Origin: Lachnospiraceae bacterium
GTDB taxonomy: Bacteria; Bacillota; Clostridia; Lachnospirales; Lachnospiraceae
Reading direction: 5' to 3'
DNA: 7,620 nt
Assembly (NCBI GenBank): GCA_021204285.1
Contig: JAJPZP010000220.1
Coordinates: forward strand, 1-7,620
Shown: positions 6,130 to 7,620 of the stretch, in pieces
Numbering within the stretch: position 1 is the stretch's first letter
Layout of the letters: each line of letters starts with the position of its first letter
The notes under the pieces: generated by a model
Told to the model about the DNA's origin: nothing
Seen by the model: the letters and a program-made list of their open reading frames with translations, nothing else
Databases searched by the model: none
Program-made: the position numbers and the translations under genes

Positions 6130-6534
6130 ATGTCGAAGCAAAAGAAAAAACAACCGAGCATGGCACTTATGGGGTCATTGACCCTGTTTCGGATCGCACT
6201 GCTGCTCTTTATTGTGGCCGCTGTCATCCGGGTAGGGCAGTCTGCCTATCGTTTCACATATCGCGTGGTGTCGGACGCGGCGATGGCGGAGGAGCCGGGA
6301 CGTGATGTCAGTGTGACGATTAACAGCAGTATGACAGATAAGGATGTCGCAGAAGTGCTGGAAAACAAGGGTCTGATCGAGAGCGCTTCCGTCTTTCGTA
6401 TCCAGCTCAAGGTCTTTCAGTATGAGGGAGAGCTGCAGCCGGGAAGTTACATTCTGAATACCTCGATGGCGCCAAGCGAGATGATGGCGGAAATGGCGGG
6501 CGAGGAGGAGAGCGAGGACTCGGATGATGAGTAA
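6130..6534 (+). CDS. Short MltG/YceG-like membrane protein without the transglycosylase catalytic domain
   Basis: A 134-residue protein. A lysine-rich cytoplasmic start (SKQKKKQ) leads into one hydrophobic segment (about 12-33), giving a predicted type II signal anchor. The extracellular part (60-122) resembles the N-terminal module of MltG: a VTINSSMTDKDVAEVLENKGLI segment, then VFRIQLKVF, then LQPGSYILNTSM and a methionine-rich helix. Full MltG continues for roughly 200 more residues with a catalytic glutamate and terminates glycan chains. Here the protein ends at once in an acidic tail (125-134, mostly E/D). The reading frame is clean up to the stop and the next gene overlaps, so it does not look freshly broken. 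It corresponds in position to B. subtilis yrrL. It may bind or regulate cell-wall enzymes without cutting; that is inference. Its ATG is one base past the rnjA stop. Confidence 0.75.
   Translation: MSKQKKKQPSMALMGSLTLFRIALLLFIVAAVIRVGQSAYRFTYRVVSDAAMAEEPGRDVSVTINSSMTDKDVAEVLENKGLIESASVFRIQLKVFQYEGELQPGSYILNTSMAPSEMMAEMAGEEESEDSDDE
6514..6518 (+). promoter_or_regulatory. Ribosome binding site for the U32 gene inside the MltG-like acidic tail
   Basis: GAGGA lies within the codons of the acidic tail of the MltG-like protein. It is 5 nt before the first of two tandem ATG codons (6524) and 8 nt before the second (6527). Spacing favours 6527. Confidence 0.55.
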
Positions 6535-7620
6535 GAGTCCGGAGCTTCTGCTGCCGGCCGGCAGTCTGGAAGTATTAAAGGCTGCGGTGGTCTTCGGCGC
6601 AGACGCTGTCTATATCGGCGGCGAAGCCTATAGCCTGCGTGCGAAGGCAAAAAATTTCACGATGACTGAGATGGCGGAGGGAATCCGCTTTGCACATGGC
6701 CAGGGTGTGAAAGTCTATGTGACGGCCAATATTCTGGCGCATGATGTAGACATCCGCGGGGCTGGGCAGTATTTTGAGGAACTGAAGGCGATCTGCCCGG
6801 ACGCGCTGATCATTTCCGATCCGGGAATGTTCCTGACTGCACGGGAACATTGTCCGGAGATCCCCATTCACATTTCCACTCAGGCGAATAACCTGAATTA
6901 CAGGACGTTCCGTTTCTGGCGGGAACTTGGCGCTTCGCGCGTTGTGACCGGACGGGAGCTCTCCCTGACGGAGATCGGGGAAATTCGCGGACAGATTCCG
7001 GATGATCTCGAGATTGAGACCTTTGTGCACGGAGCGATGTGCGTCTCCTATTCGGGGCGCTGTCTTCTGAGCAATTACCTGGCGGGGCGGGATGCAAACC
7101 GCGGAAACTGTGCACATCCCTGCCGCTGGAATTACGCGGTGATGGAGGAGACGAGACCGGGCGAGTACATGCCGCTTTATGAAAATGAGCGAGGTACGTT
7201 TCTGTTCAGTTCGAAGGATCTGTGTATGGTGGAACATTTGCCGGATCTTATCACGGCAGGCGTGGACAGCCTGAAGGTGGAGGGACGGATGAAGTCGGCG
7301 CTCTATGTGGCATCCGTCGGACGCGCTTACCGGAAAGCGCTTGATGATCTGAAGAAAGATCCGGAGCTTTATCAGCAAAACCTGTCCTGGTATCGAAGAG
7401 AGATTGGAAGCTGCACGCACCGGGAGTTTACGACCGGCTTTTTCTATGGGAAAGCAGGGGAGGATGCGCAGGACTATAAGAGCAGCACTTATAATAAGGA
7501 ATACAGCTATCTTGGTCTGGTTGGTGAGACGGAGGCGGACGGCTGCTTTCACCTCGAACAGAGGAATAAGTTTGCAGTCGGCTAAGAGATTGAGGTCATG
7601 AAGCCGGACGGGAGAAATCT
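6527..7620 (+). pseudogene. U32 peptidase-family protein, probable tRNA hydroxylase (TrhP-like), interrupted by an in-frame stop and running off the window
   Basis: The N-terminal 352 residues read as a normal U32 protein: LLLPAGSLEVLKAAVVFGADAVYIGG near the start, and four conserved cysteines C172, C179, C195 and C199 in the MCVSYSGRC and GNCAHPC motifs. These probably hold an iron-sulfur cluster. Relatives in E. coli and B. subtilis (TrhP; yrrN/yrrO) act in prephenate-dependent 5-hydroxylation of uridine 34 in tRNA; the protease label is historical. At 7583-7585 a TAA interrupts the frame within the family's C-terminal segment. Reading on in the same frame gives EIEVMKPDGRN, which continues the expected family sequence up to the window end. 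The stop therefore looks like a single nonsense change (for example GAA to TAA) or a sequence error, not a natural end. The ordinary length is around 400-420 residues. Tandem ATGs at 6524 and 6527 overlap the preceding gene. Confidence 0.82.

Noticed and set aside
7583..7585. Programmed stop-codon recoding in the U32 gene
   Set aside because: The codon is TAA. Selenocysteine uses TGA and pyrrolysine uses TAG, no downstream recoding element is evident, and relatives have an ordinary residue here. Mutation or sequence error is simpler.

Overview
This is ordinary bacterial chromosome, densely coded and mostly on the plus strand. The gene families and order point to a Clostridia genome, probably Lachnospiraceae; that is inferred from gene content, since no 16S or other taxonomic marker is present. 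Pointers are the cysteine desulfurase/short ThiI pair, the HPr-like gene next to mtaB, the conserved ireB-ruvX-DUF1292 block, RNase J, and a short MltG-like protein directly followed by a U32 peptidase-family gene.

Layout. (1) Bases 1-1332 hold the 3' end of a cysteine desulfurase and thiI, 13 bp apart, a sulfur relay for tRNA 4-thiouridine and/or thiamine. (2) Bases 1333-1447 hold a strong stem-loop terminator whose U-tract faces the minus strand. (3) Bases 1448-1681 on the minus strand hold a small HPr-like gene that lacks the HPr active-site histidine motif. It has a well-formed sigma-A-type promoter and a 13-bp palindrome at its predicted start site. (4) Bases 1819-3120 hold mtaB, a radical-SAM tRNA methylthiotransferase. 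(5) Bases 3121-3472 contain no gene but hold the most unusual feature: a 216-bp nested imperfect inverted repeat (about 3157-3372) able to fold into a very long branched hairpin. (6) From 3473 to the window end runs a tight operon with overlapping or nearly abutting genes: ireB, ruvX, DUF1292, rnjA (TTG start), an MltG-like protein without a catalytic domain, and a U32 gene interrupted by an in-frame TAA at 7583-7585.

How the genes work together. Three units concern tRNA modification: desulfurase/ThiI (s4U8), MtaB (ms2t6A37) and the U32 protein (probably 5-hydroxyuridine 34). The last operon resembles the Bacillus subtilis yrzL-yrrK-yrzB-yrrL-yrrM-yrrN-yrrO neighbourhood. Here rnjA is inserted after the DUF1292 gene, and no trmR/yrrM methyltransferase gene lies between the MltG-like gene and the U32 gene.

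I found no convincing new defence system, CRISPR array, transposase, tRNA or rRNA. The items most worth a second look are the 216-bp palindromic element, the premature stop in the U32 gene and the histidine-less HPr homologue.
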